Assembly: GCF_021347895.1 (NCBI RefSeq)
Contig: NC_067132.1
Location: 6,012,768-6,076,767, forward strand
Direction: 5' to 3'
From: Acanthochromis polyacanthus
Lineage: Eukaryota; Chordata; Actinopteri; Pomacentridae
DNA: 64,000 nucleotides
Shown: piece by piece, positions 55,675 through 64,000 of the stretch
Layout of the letters: each line of letters begins with the position of its first letter
Position numbering within the stretch: the first letter of the stretch is position 1
The notes under the pieces: generated by a model
Databases searched by the model: none
Seen by the model: the letters and a program-made list of their open reading frames with translations, nothing else
What the model was told of the DNA's origin: nothing
Position numbers and translations under genes: made by a program

Positions 55675-58600
55675 CCCTAGCTCGACTTCAGCTTAGCACA
55701 TACACATTTTCACACACAATTCTAACTAGTAGGTACGCCCAGGTAATTAATTCATAGGTTTAAGACACAACCTTCTTCCGATCATGCATACATCATTCTT
55801 TCAATCTTTTCTGTTAACACATCCACTTGTTACACACACTTCAGTTGTCATGACAATGTAGGCCTGAGCCCATCCTGTCATCCTGTGGAAACTCCAAGTT
55901 CCTCATTTTCTGAGGAGACTTCTGCTTTTCCCATCCTGTCTGCATACAGCTCAGAACAGCACAGATTACTTCCATTCAAAACTCACTTACACTGAATCAC
56001 TTCTTTAAATCATTTTTCTTAGCATGATCAAATAACTTATTTTAAATCATTCTCTTCTATAGCAATCATCATTTTCAGAATATATATCAGCCTATTAAAA
56101 TCATTCTTGCATCAAGCATAAGCATAATCATGTGGTTAACTTATACAGTTTCTCATTTTAACTTTCATTGGTTTACTTAAAGCTTTTATTTAGGTGGTGG
56201 TTGCTCCTGGGATCTCAAATAACTAGGCCCCACTTGACAGTAGAGACTACACATTTTTTTCACCAATGCACAAGACCTATAGCCGAATAGATTTTTTTTC
56301 TGATATCCAAAGCACTCATCCGCTCTGCTATGGGCTGTGAACTAGGGCATATTCTTATTTCTGACAATGCTTGGGTTAGCCTGGACCTACTGGCCCAGAG
56401 TGAGAGAAGGAGATCTTATAGATGGCGTCTAAACTTATCACTTTTACAGGACCCAGTAAATGTAAAATGCCTAAGGACAGAAAAAAGTGATTATTTGAAA
56501 ATAAATTTTCAATTCGTATCATCTGCAGGTGTCGTGTGGGAGGCCCTAAAGGCTGTGCTTTGAGGACGTATTATCCAACACACATCATACCATAAGAAAA
56601 TTAAAACACAGCAGCTTTTAAAGTTAGAAAATATAATTAAACAGGCTAAAACAGAGTTGAAGCAACAAATGACAAAAGATGGCATGAGAAAACTGACAAA
56701 GTTAAAATATCAGTATAATAACATAATAACACAAAAGGTTGAATTTAATTTATTTCGGGCTAGACAAACATATTTTGAGTCAGGAGACAAAGCAGGAAAG
56801 TTACTTGCTAGTTATATAAAACAGAGGGAGCTGGCCACCACTATCCCTGCTGTTAAGTCTGCGGCTGGGGACCTACTTACTGCGACTGTAGATATCAATC
56901 AGGCCTTTAAAGAATTTTATACCCATCTTTATAGTTCAACATCTAGCTCTAGTGAAGAAGAAATCCATAAGTTTATAGAACCATTGGGACTTCCAAGACT
57001 GACAGCTGAACAGAGGGATTTTCTAGATTTAGATATTACTATTGAAGAGCTTAAAGGGGTAATTCAGGCTTTACCTGCAAGTAAAGCACCTGGGCCTGAT
57101 GGCTTTACCAGGGAATTTTTTAAGAGCTTTGCGACAGAGTTAGCTTCACCTTTACTAGAGGTGTATAAAGAGGCTCTGGATAGGGATATATTACCACCAA
57201 CTCTGAGACAGGCACTTATTAGTCTGGTCCCTAAGAAAAGTAAAGATTTGGATGATTGCAAAAATTACCGTCCGATTTCATTAATGCAAATAGATGTTAA
57301 GATAATCTCAAAAATTTTAGCAAACCGATTAGACAGTGTAATTACATCATTGATTCATACTGACCAAGTTGGATTCATTCGTGGTCGTAGCTCCTCAGAC
57401 AATATTAGATGCCTTGTCGATGTCATGTGGTCTCTGGCAGACACCCAGTCTCCAGTTGCAGCAATCTCTCTGGACACCGAAAAGGCTTTTGGCATGGTAG
57501 AATGGAGGTATTTATTCAAGATTTTAGAAGAATTTGGATTTGGTACTACCTTCATAAAATGGACTCATGTATTATACAAGCACCCAGAAGCAGCAGTACA
57601 GACTAATGGGCTTATCTCAGATTATTTCATGTTGGGTAGAGTAACCAGGCAGGGTTCACCCCTTTCTCCTTTGCTTTTCTGTTTAGCTATCGAGCCCCTT
57701 GCAGCAGCTATACGTGGGGCGGTTGATTTCCCAGGTGTCACGGTAGGGGGGATGGTACATAAATTGATGCTTTACGCTGACAACATTTTATTACTGGTAT
57801 CTGACCCCAGCAGATCTGTACCATGTCTTCTTAGAATCATAAACTCATTTTCAAAATTCTCTGGTTATAGGGTGAACTGGTCCAAGTCTGAGGCTCTCCC
57901 CTTAACAGCTTACTGTCCCTCCACTGTTTTCCAGCCAGGTGCATTTCAGTTGCCACAGCAAGGTATCATGTATCTGGGTATCCGATTTCCTAGACAGCTG
58001 AAAGATTTGATCAAAGTTAATTTTGACCCATTATTACAAAAAATTTCTTGTGATGTTGAGAGATGGGCAACTCTTAATTTGTCCATGGCAGGTAAAGTTA
58101 ATGTTTTGAAAAAGAACCGTGTTCCCAAACTTAATTATCTAATCCAGTCCCTCCCCTTAGAAATTCCCCATTATTATTTTAAAAGGATTGACAGGATATC
58201 CAAGATATTCATTTGGAATGGTAAACGCCCCCGCTTAAATCACAGTAAGTTACAACGACCGGCTGATAGAGGAGGCTTAGGGCTGCCAAAGATGTTGTTT
58301 TATTATTATGCTTTTAACTTAAGGCACCTGGCCCATTGGTCTCTCCCTCCTGAAAGGGCTTCACCGTGGTACTGTATGGAACAAGCTGTAACGGCTCCTC
58401 TATCACCCATGCAAATCTTGTTTACTAAATTGAGTAAAGAAGCAAAACACATCCAATAATCTCTCATCTTAAATAATTTTGGACTAAGGTTGCTAGAATA
58501 TTTAAATTTGACCCCTTTCTCAATGTCTCTTCAAGTATCTGGTTAAACCCTAAATTACGAATTGGTAAATTCCCCATTTACTGGAAGATAAGGCGGGAGA

Positions 58601-60186
58601 ATGGTGTTGTTACACTGGGGGATTTGTATTGTGATGGTTGCTTAAAATCTTTTGAGGATTTGGTACGGCAGTTCAGTATCCCTTCGTCTCAGTTTTTTAG
58701 GTACCTGCAACTACGACATATGTTGGTGGGGATCTTTGGGTATTGAACATCAGTCCCCCAAAATGCAGAACTCCTAGATAAAATTATAAAGAGTTATGGA
58801 AGGGGGCACGAGGCAGCAATCTATTATTCTATGTCGATTCAGACTCTTAGTGACGGGCCAATTTCAGCTCTGCAGAAGATATGGGAAAGAGACTTGAACC
58901 TGACCTTTAGTGATGAAGAGTGGAACAGAATTTGTAAAAATGTTAAAGTAGTTTCAAGGGATTCAAGAGTACGTCTTATTCAATTTAAAATTATACATCG
59001 TTTTTATTGGACTCCTTTTAGATTATTCAGATTAGGATTATTATCCACATCACACTGTTGGCGATGCAAATCTGAGGAAGGTAATTTAGTTCACATACTA
59101 TGGTCGTGTGATAAAGTCCAACAATATTGGTCCAATATTTATGATAATTTGTGTGAGATTACAGAGATGCAAATACCATTTAACGCTAGATTATTTATTT
59201 TGGGTGATAATTCAGTCCTGACAGGACAGGATAAACACATCAAAAGTTACATCCAAGCCAGTATTATGATTGGAAGACAAATACTCATCAGGGGATGGAA
59301 GAAGGAGGGGGTGCCCTCTCTTCAAGAGTGGGCTGTGGAGAAAGCTCGAGTTGCAGCATTTGAAAAAAATGTCATATAAACAACAAGGTAAATTGGATCT
59401 ATATGAAGCAAAATGGGGCAAATATTTAAAATTTTTAAGGGGCTCCTGAAAGGGACCATATGGTGGAGAGATGCAAATTTTCAGTTAATATGGATAAATA
59501 TAGTACAGTGCCTCTTGTTTGTTTGTATTTTATTTAGTATTATTGTTTTTAACCTTTCTTTTTTCTTTGTTATTCATTTTATTTATTTACTCATTCTTAT
59601 TAACCAAGTATTTCTTTAATGTAGTACCTACTTTATTTGTTGTATTGACCCTGTTTGGAGTAATTTTCTGTGTTTATTTTTATTAGTTATTCTATGGTTG
59701 GTCTACATTGAGGCAGTTAGTAAAACTGGGATAGCTGTATATTAAAGAACACAGCGATTGATGTTGATAACCAGGATGAGATCAGCAACATGGAGGTTGG
59801 TGGCTTGGGAAGGGTTTGTACGTTGGGGTGGGGGTTTATGTTATTATTTTATTGTTGAAATAATAAAAATAAAAAAATGTTAATTCCAAAAAAAGAAAAA
59901 CCTCAATTTCAACAGTATTAATCGTCAGTTTATCATTTACATGTTACAACTGACAGATCACAGTGTCTACAAAGACACAAAACATTCAGTCACAGCTATC
60001 TGGAGCTGAACAACCTAGTATTTTACTTTATGTTGAAAACCACTTGTCAAATTCTAGAAATTATTTAAAATTTTAAGTTTTACAAATTGAATGCCTTCTC
60101 TCTAATTTTTTACCCTTTGCAAAGTCGGGCTGAAATGGATCATCTGGCAGCCGTTTTTGGCCCACGGGCTGCATGTTTGATGCCCC

Positions 60187-60333
60187 TGGAAAAATAATCG
60201 GAGTAGATGAGCCAAGATAGAGGCATGGAGGAGACCGGACTTGCTATTTGGCTGCCTTTATTGAATGACAGAAGTATGGGTAGCGGCAAGGGACATATAG
60301 CGAGCGCGACTTTACAATCATGCATGCATTACA
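60187..60333 (-). mobile_element. Gypsy 3' LTR (short)
   Basis: On the minus strand it starts TGTAATGCATGCATG right after a polypurine tract and ends ATTATTTTTCCA; it contains CAATAAAGGCAGCC near 60262, a polyadenylation signal. About 147 bp. It belongs to the pol remnant at 60550-61884. Confidence 0.7.
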
Positions 60334-60345
60334 TCCCCCTTTCTC
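60334..60345 (-). promoter_or_regulatory. Polypurine tract
   Basis: Minus strand GAGAAAGGGGGA immediately upstream of the 3' LTR: the plus-strand primer site of an LTR retrotransposon. Confidence 0.75.
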
Positions 60346-60549
60346 AGTTAACAAAATATCTGAGAATAGTGCAATAGTTTATAGTAATGTGAACACTTTA
60401 AGTTTATGTAAACAATTAAAAATATTAACATACTCCTGTTTTTTGTTTTTACTAACTCAACTAGTCTTGGAAGGAGAGGTTACCAGCACATCACTTCCAT
60501 ATGGTCCACGCCTGCCCCTGACTACAAGCTGCAGTTAGATGTTAACAGT

Positions 60550-61884
60550 TCATAAGTTCAGTTTGTCCTGGGGTTTCACTGCTCTGCCACGTCTGGTTCG
60601 ATAGAGTTCACCTGTTTGTGTTTGTGAGCGCTGGGGCAACACAGGGGGTGATGAGGGTAGCTCAGGAGGGGCAGTGGGCTGCTGCACCTCAGCCACTGGT
60701 GTCTGTGGTGGCTCATGCCAGGGCTCTTCATCACTCGGGATGTTACGTGACTGGTTGGCAGTTGCAGTGCTGGTGCGGAGATGTTGACCGTTGCGACGAT
60801 ACAGCTTGCCTCCACTGTCCACAACATAGGACCGAGGAGCGCTGTGTGGCTTCACGACGACTGCAGGGGTCCACTTCTGGTTGCCAGGATAAAGTGCCAT
60901 CCTGACTTCATCTCCGGGTTGTAGATCTTGTCGGGGATGTGCTGCTCTCCTGTCATGGTAGAGTTTCTGATTACACTTGGTCTTGTCCAGTAGGTGCTTC
61001 ACCCAAAGGTGGTCATAGTTCATGGGTTTGAGTAGTGCACAAGCAGTATGCAGTTTGTTGCGTGGCCTCCTGCCCATAAGCAGCTGAGTGGGTGACAGTC
61101 CAACTGACTCAAGTGGTGTTGTTCTGTAGTCCAACAGTGCAAGATGTTTGTCCGATGCTTTGCTCCACAGTCTCTTAACTGTTTGCACTGCCCGCTCAGC
61201 TTCACCATTAGAGTGCGGTGTGTTAGGTGAAGATGTTTTGTGCTGGATGCCGTAGCCCTCGCAGAACTCCTTGAACTCCTCCGACGCATACTGTGGGCCA
61301 TTGTCTGTCCACAGAACGGTAGGGATGCCATGCCTGCTGAACTGAGCTTTCAGAGTCTCTATAGTTGTACGGCTGCGTTGATCTTTTAGCCTGTCAACTT
61401 CAATGTACTTAGAGTAATAGTCCACTAGAAGCACGTACTGCTTGTCCTCAAACTCGAACAGATCAGAACCTACTACTTCAAATGGGAGCTCAGGTGTTTC
61501 TGTTGGCATTAGCGGCAGTTTGGGAAGTCTGTTTTGAAGTTCAGCACACTTACCGCAGTTTTTGATCATGTTTTCAATCTCTGCACTCATACCTGGCCAG
61601 TACAACACTTCATGTGCGCGCTGCTTGCTTTTTACCATTCCCAGGTGAGACTGATGTATGAGGCTTAGCATGTGCTTTCTCATGGTGGGGGTACTACAAT
61701 CCGCATCCCTTTGTGGACAACTCCATCAGTTACTGCTAGTTGACTTCTTGAGTGCCAGTATGGTTGGACAGATATGCACACATCCCTCCTACCTGGCCAG
61801 CCTCGCTGAATGACTTGTTGGAGAGTGCTCAATTCTTCTTTAGTGCACCGCTGCAACTCAGCATATTTCTCATCACTCACAGAT
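60550..61884 (-). pseudogene. Ty3/gypsy pol: integrase and C-terminal tail
   Basis: The 377-codon ORF 60550-61683 is a nearly intact integrase. It has a zinc-binding HHCC module (His10, His13, Cys43, Cys46), a DDE core (Asp74 in VGSDLFEF, Asp127 in VLWTDNGPQY, Glu163 in PHSNGEAE, with the D35E spacing), then a Pro-rich tail ending RGRAVKPQDKLNL. Upstream codons at 61684-61880 (SVSDEKYAELQRCTKEE and beyond) are the linker from RNase H, one base out of frame at the C-run near 61685. RT, RNase H and gag are missing because the element is cut at about 61884 by a hAT transposon. It is followed by the polypurine tract and LTR in the expected order. Integrase inserts retrotransposon cDNA into chromosomes; this copy is a fragment. 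Confidence 0.92.
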
Positions 61885-61927
61885 AGGGTGACCAGATGGC
61901 AATGACTAAAATCCGGGACGCTGTGCC

Positions 61928-61953
61928 GGGGGGGGGGGGGGGGGGGGGGGGGG
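61928..61953. repeat. Poly(G) run (26 nt)
   Basis: Uninterrupted G tract in the hAT terminal region. Its length is likely to be unreliable in sequencing. Confidence 0.9.
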
Positions 61954-61985
61954 TACACTGTTTTTCTTTTTTCTTTTTTTTAATT

Positions 61986-62008
61986 TTATTATTATTATTA
62001 TTATTATT
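61986..62008. repeat. (TTA)n microsatellite
   Basis: TTATTATTATTATTATTATT in the hAT 3' noncoding region. Confidence 0.9.
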
Positions 62009-62357
62009 AATTTCGAAGACATTTACACATTTATTTCTTTAGAAGTTATAGTTTTATTTAACAACAAGCATTGTATTTTGACAAGTTGCCCAACTGAAAA
62101 CAGTTCATTGTAGGCCTGCTTAAAAACAGAACAAAAAAAAGGTAATTTTAATTCATTTAAACTCTTAGCATAGGCCTAATTAATTCATAAACTAAAATCT
62201 CTTGGCAACGGTTTTTATTAGATTATGACGTTTCTCCCATATCTCTGCTGCCACGGGTGTTGTCTTCATTTGTTTGCCTATGAGACAAAAAAACGGGAAT
62301 CAGTGACTGTTATTATAACAAGGTAAAGGGTAAAACGCATCTTTCATAGTCTGGCTT

Positions 62358-64000
62358 CTACCTCGAAGGAGGCTTTTGTGACGACTCGGTGCTGTTGCTG
62401 TATTTCGCGGATGATTTCACAGCAAAGAGGGCCTTCTTGTTCTCCAGGATGAATTTGTAGAACTCTGCACAGGTCATAGCCAGATTCATTTTAATTTTTA
62501 TCTCTGCACGGACAAGCTCCATTGAACACCTGTTTCGCACGTCAGTCCAAGCGCCTTTCATGATGGAGAAGACCCGCTCTGAGTAAGCATTGCTCACAGG
62601 AACGCTGAGGACGAAGGACAATAATTTTGTAAACTGCGGAAACGTGGACGGGGTCTTCAGTACTTGGGCCCAAAGATCGCCAACTGAGTTGCTGCTCGTG
62701 TCCAGATGGGCCAATACATTCTTCAGAGCGCAGTTTTCGTTATAGAGCTCATCCAAGTCCAGATGCTCTTCCATGTTAAGAGCGCACACTGCGTCTTTAA
62801 GTTTACTGTATCTGATCTCTCTTTGTTCCTTGATATTTAAACACTGTACATTGTAGAGATATCCAGTTTGTGAAAAGTCGAACCACTTCTCCAAGTAATC
62901 CACAGCAACTTGTAAGAAAGAGCTAAACTCTTGGCGTAGCCGGTCAACTTTATTGCTGGGAGAGGAAGCCATAATATCATCCACTTTTGTGCCAAAGAAA
63001 GCGTCGTTTTTGCGCTGCTGCAGTTTGACTCGGAGGTCGTTCATCACTCCATATACCTCAACTGAAGTGAGACTGTTGCTTTCAAGACTGAGGACAGCTG
63101 TGGAGAATATTTTGAGAACATTCTGAAGGAAGAAGAACGTGATTTCAAGCTCATTTGGATCATCTTGTTCGCCATGCTCGTGCCCCTTGAGCGCATCCCA
63201 AATGGCACGGGGGCATTCCTCCTGGCCCAGCGACAAAAAATAACTTTTCACAGCAGGCCAGATGCTCACCAGTCGATTTATTGCAGGGAGCAAGCTCAAC
63301 CAGCGTGTGGGGACGTGGCGTAACAAGGTAAGATACTCCATATCAACAAATTCAAACATTTCTTTTAAACTGGCAACTCTTTTTGCGGAGCAGCTGAAAT
63401 GGTTGAATGATTTAAGAACTATGTTTTCAACCTGTTAAAAGGGTGTTTTTCCTTGCCACTGTCGCCTTTGGGCTTGCTCTGGGGGTCAGGCATTTGGGTT
63501 CTGTAAAGCGTCTTGAGACGAGTTGACTGTAATTGACGCTATATAAATAAAATTGAATTGAATTGAATTGAATTGAACATCGACTTGTAGCACATTGCAG
63601 GCCCTTTTAACTGCATTGTGGATGATGTGAGCTGGGCAGTTTGCTGGGATGATCTTGCTGTTTTTCTGCTTTAGATTTTGGTAAACTGAGTGTCGCTTGC
63701 CATAATTTACTGGCGCATTATCAGCGGAGAAAGCTGATACGTTGTGGATGAGGAGGTTGTTTTCCTTTAACTTTTTTAACAACATGTCAGTGATTGCATC
63801 CGCACTTTCCTCTGCCTGTTCATAGAAATCCAGCACTCTGTTCTGAATGCCTTGCTCTGGGGTCCAAAATCTCACTGAGAGAGGAAATGTTTTCACATTG
63901 CCTTTATTTGAAGCATCAGTAGCGATAGAAAAAAAGAGCTGCTCTGTGCCAAGGCTATGGGTGAAGTCAGATGCAAGAGGAGCCAGTACATTGGTGACAA
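62358..64000 (-). pseudogene. hAT transposase, 3' part, split by an insertion
   Basis: The frame comes from the window edge (63999 side), through a TDASNKGN-like stretch, MKTFPLSVRFWTPEQ (63896), FSADNAPVNYGKRHSVYQNL (RNase-H-like core, catalytic Asp in SADNA) and ANCPAHIIHNAVKRA. It is broken at 63575 by a repeat, resumes at about 63415, and is open from 63359 to the stop at 62358 (333 codons). The latter contains VPTRWLSLLPAINRLV and the C-terminal dimerisation region with LLSFVLSVPVSNAYSERVFS and SMELVRAEIKIKMNL. Apart from the insertion I see no stop in the visible part, so the gene was probably intact until recently. hAT transposases cut and paste DNA with 8-bp duplications. Domesticated relatives exist, but here the insertion and adjacent terminus indicate an ordinary transposon. 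Confidence 0.88.
63432..63575 (+). mobile_element. Short LINE/SINE 3' fragment in the transposase
   Basis: Contains CCTTGCCACTGTCGCCTTTG, TCTGTAAAGCGTCTTGAGAC and GACGCTATATAAATAAA and ends in (ATTGA)n, a tail widespread in fish genomes. AAC at both borders is a possible short duplication. Its removal rejoins the transposase frame. Confidence 0.75.

Larger units (their letters stand above)
54397..56239 (-). mobile_element. Long (1,843-bp) LTR insertion in L1
   Basis: Ends TGTCGGTCAG and CCACTTGACA (TGTC/GACA inverted), flanked by a 4-bp duplication GTAG (54393-54396 and 56240-56243). Removing it restores the L1 endonuclease frame across FGRDYTFFSP-type codons. On the minus strand a consensus TATAAAA lies at 55668-55674 with AATAAA candidates at 54882-54887 and 54636-54641. 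No gag, pol or env is present. Either a solo LTR of an endogenous retrovirus or gypsy family with an unusually long LTR, or a small nonautonomous LTR element. It contains a 154-codon ORF. Confidence 0.75.
53825..59379 (+). pseudogene. L1 ORF2 (endonuclease-RT), disrupted
   Basis: ATG at 53825 followed by RLSTWNVND (endonuclease start); a TAA at about 53948 breaks the frame before ETHIKR. An ORF at 54053-54421 carries LLANIYAPNLDD and GGDFN. The LTR at 54397-56239 splits the endonuclease. After it come a THFFSPMHKTYSRIDFF piece and ISDNAWVSLDL; a TGA at 56561 probably replaces an Arg CGA. The 600-codon ORF 56657-58459 holds SKAPGPDGFTREFFK, NYRPISLMQIDVK, QVGFIRGRSSSDNI, SLDTEKAFGMVEW (motif A), a TRQGSPLSPLLF motif B and MLYADNILLL. 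Motif C has Asn for the second catalytic Asp. After frameshifts near 58459, ORF 58831-59379 gives the C-terminal domain with CWRCKSEEGNLVHILWSC, a zinc-knuckle type motif. Confidence 0.9.
52523..59901 (+). mobile_element. Full-length L1 (Tx1-like) element
   Basis: Flanked by CTCAATTT at 52515-52522 and 59902-59909 (8-bp target duplication). It has a ~380-bp 5' UTR, ORF1 (52903-53450), ORF2 (53825-59379), a 3' UTR and an A-rich tail (AATAATAAAAATAAAAAAATG near 59860). It is interrupted by a 1.84-kb LTR insertion in the endonuclease domain. Without that LTR it is about 5.5 kb. Stops and frameshifts in both ORFs show it is inactive. Confidence 0.88.
52285..60188. mobile_element. hAT-like MITE split by an L1 insertion
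   Basis: Left part 52285-52522 starts with GGTTGTCAAACTCATTTTAG then TTCAAGGGCCACC. Right part 59902-60188 ends GGCCCACGGGCTGCATGTTT then GATGCCCCTG. These termini are inverted versions of a hAT-type end common in fish (GTCAAAC...GGGCC). Joined, the element is about 520 bp and noncoding. An 8-bp target duplication could not be recognised because the outer left end is diverged. Confidence 0.65.
61884..64000 (-). mobile_element. hAT transposon, partial at window edge
   Basis: The left terminus CAGATAGGGTGACCAGATGG (61880s) is a hAT-like end and interrupts gypsy pol. The transposase on the minus strand enters from beyond 64000 and stops at 62358. The right terminus is outside the window, so the 8-bp duplication cannot be tested. 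Confidence 0.75.

Overview
The window reads as repeat-rich, probably pericentromeric or otherwise heterochromatic DNA from a teleost fish. The reasons are: a 13 kb satellite array; fish-type tRNA-derived SINEs ending in GGAT or ATT repeats; Tc1, hAT, RTE, Rex1/L2-like, Tx1-like L1, Penelope-like and Ty3/gypsy elements; CA, GT and TATCA microsatellites; and no open host gene. I found no convincing single-copy protein gene. Almost every long reading frame is a decayed transposon gene or the chance translation of a repeat.

Layout. 1-1192: a ~40-bp minisatellite, a 28S rRNA fragment and a truncated Tc1 element joined head to tail. 1193-14515: about 70 copies of a ~187-bp satellite, organised over much of its length as a ~1.85-kb (10-monomer) higher-order repeat and carrying one 57-bp internal inversion. 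14516-19570: a fish dispersed repeat, microsatellites, the degenerate 3' end and LTR of a gypsy element abutting an RTE LINE, then a SINE with target duplications. 21535-28045: a decayed full-length L1 (Tx1-like) on the minus strand, with a very GC-rich 3' block and a solo LTR inserted in ORF2. 28046-37683: SINE fragments, hairpins, a 563-bp inverted-repeat DNA transposon, another SINE and mostly unassigned AT-rich DNA.

37684-44181: a Penelope-like element on the minus strand with terminal inverted repeats and a hammerhead ribozyme motif. It is interrupted by a MITE, and the MITE is itself interrupted by a hAT element with a perfect 8-bp target duplication. 44182-49611: LINE RT fragments, two successive gypsy LTRs and a Rex1/L2-like LINE split by a SINE. 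52285-60188: a hAT-type MITE split by a complete plus-strand L1. That L1 carries a 1.84-kb LTR insertion whose antisense strand has a TATA box and a 154-codon ORF. 60187-64000: a gypsy LTR, polypurine tract and integrase on the minus strand, cut by a hAT transposon whose transposase runs off the right edge.

The genes do not form a pathway. The useful content is the insertion order: nested target-site duplications allow a relative chronology, and the satellite shows recent ~1.85-kb amplification. All family names come from recognised motifs only; no database search was possible.
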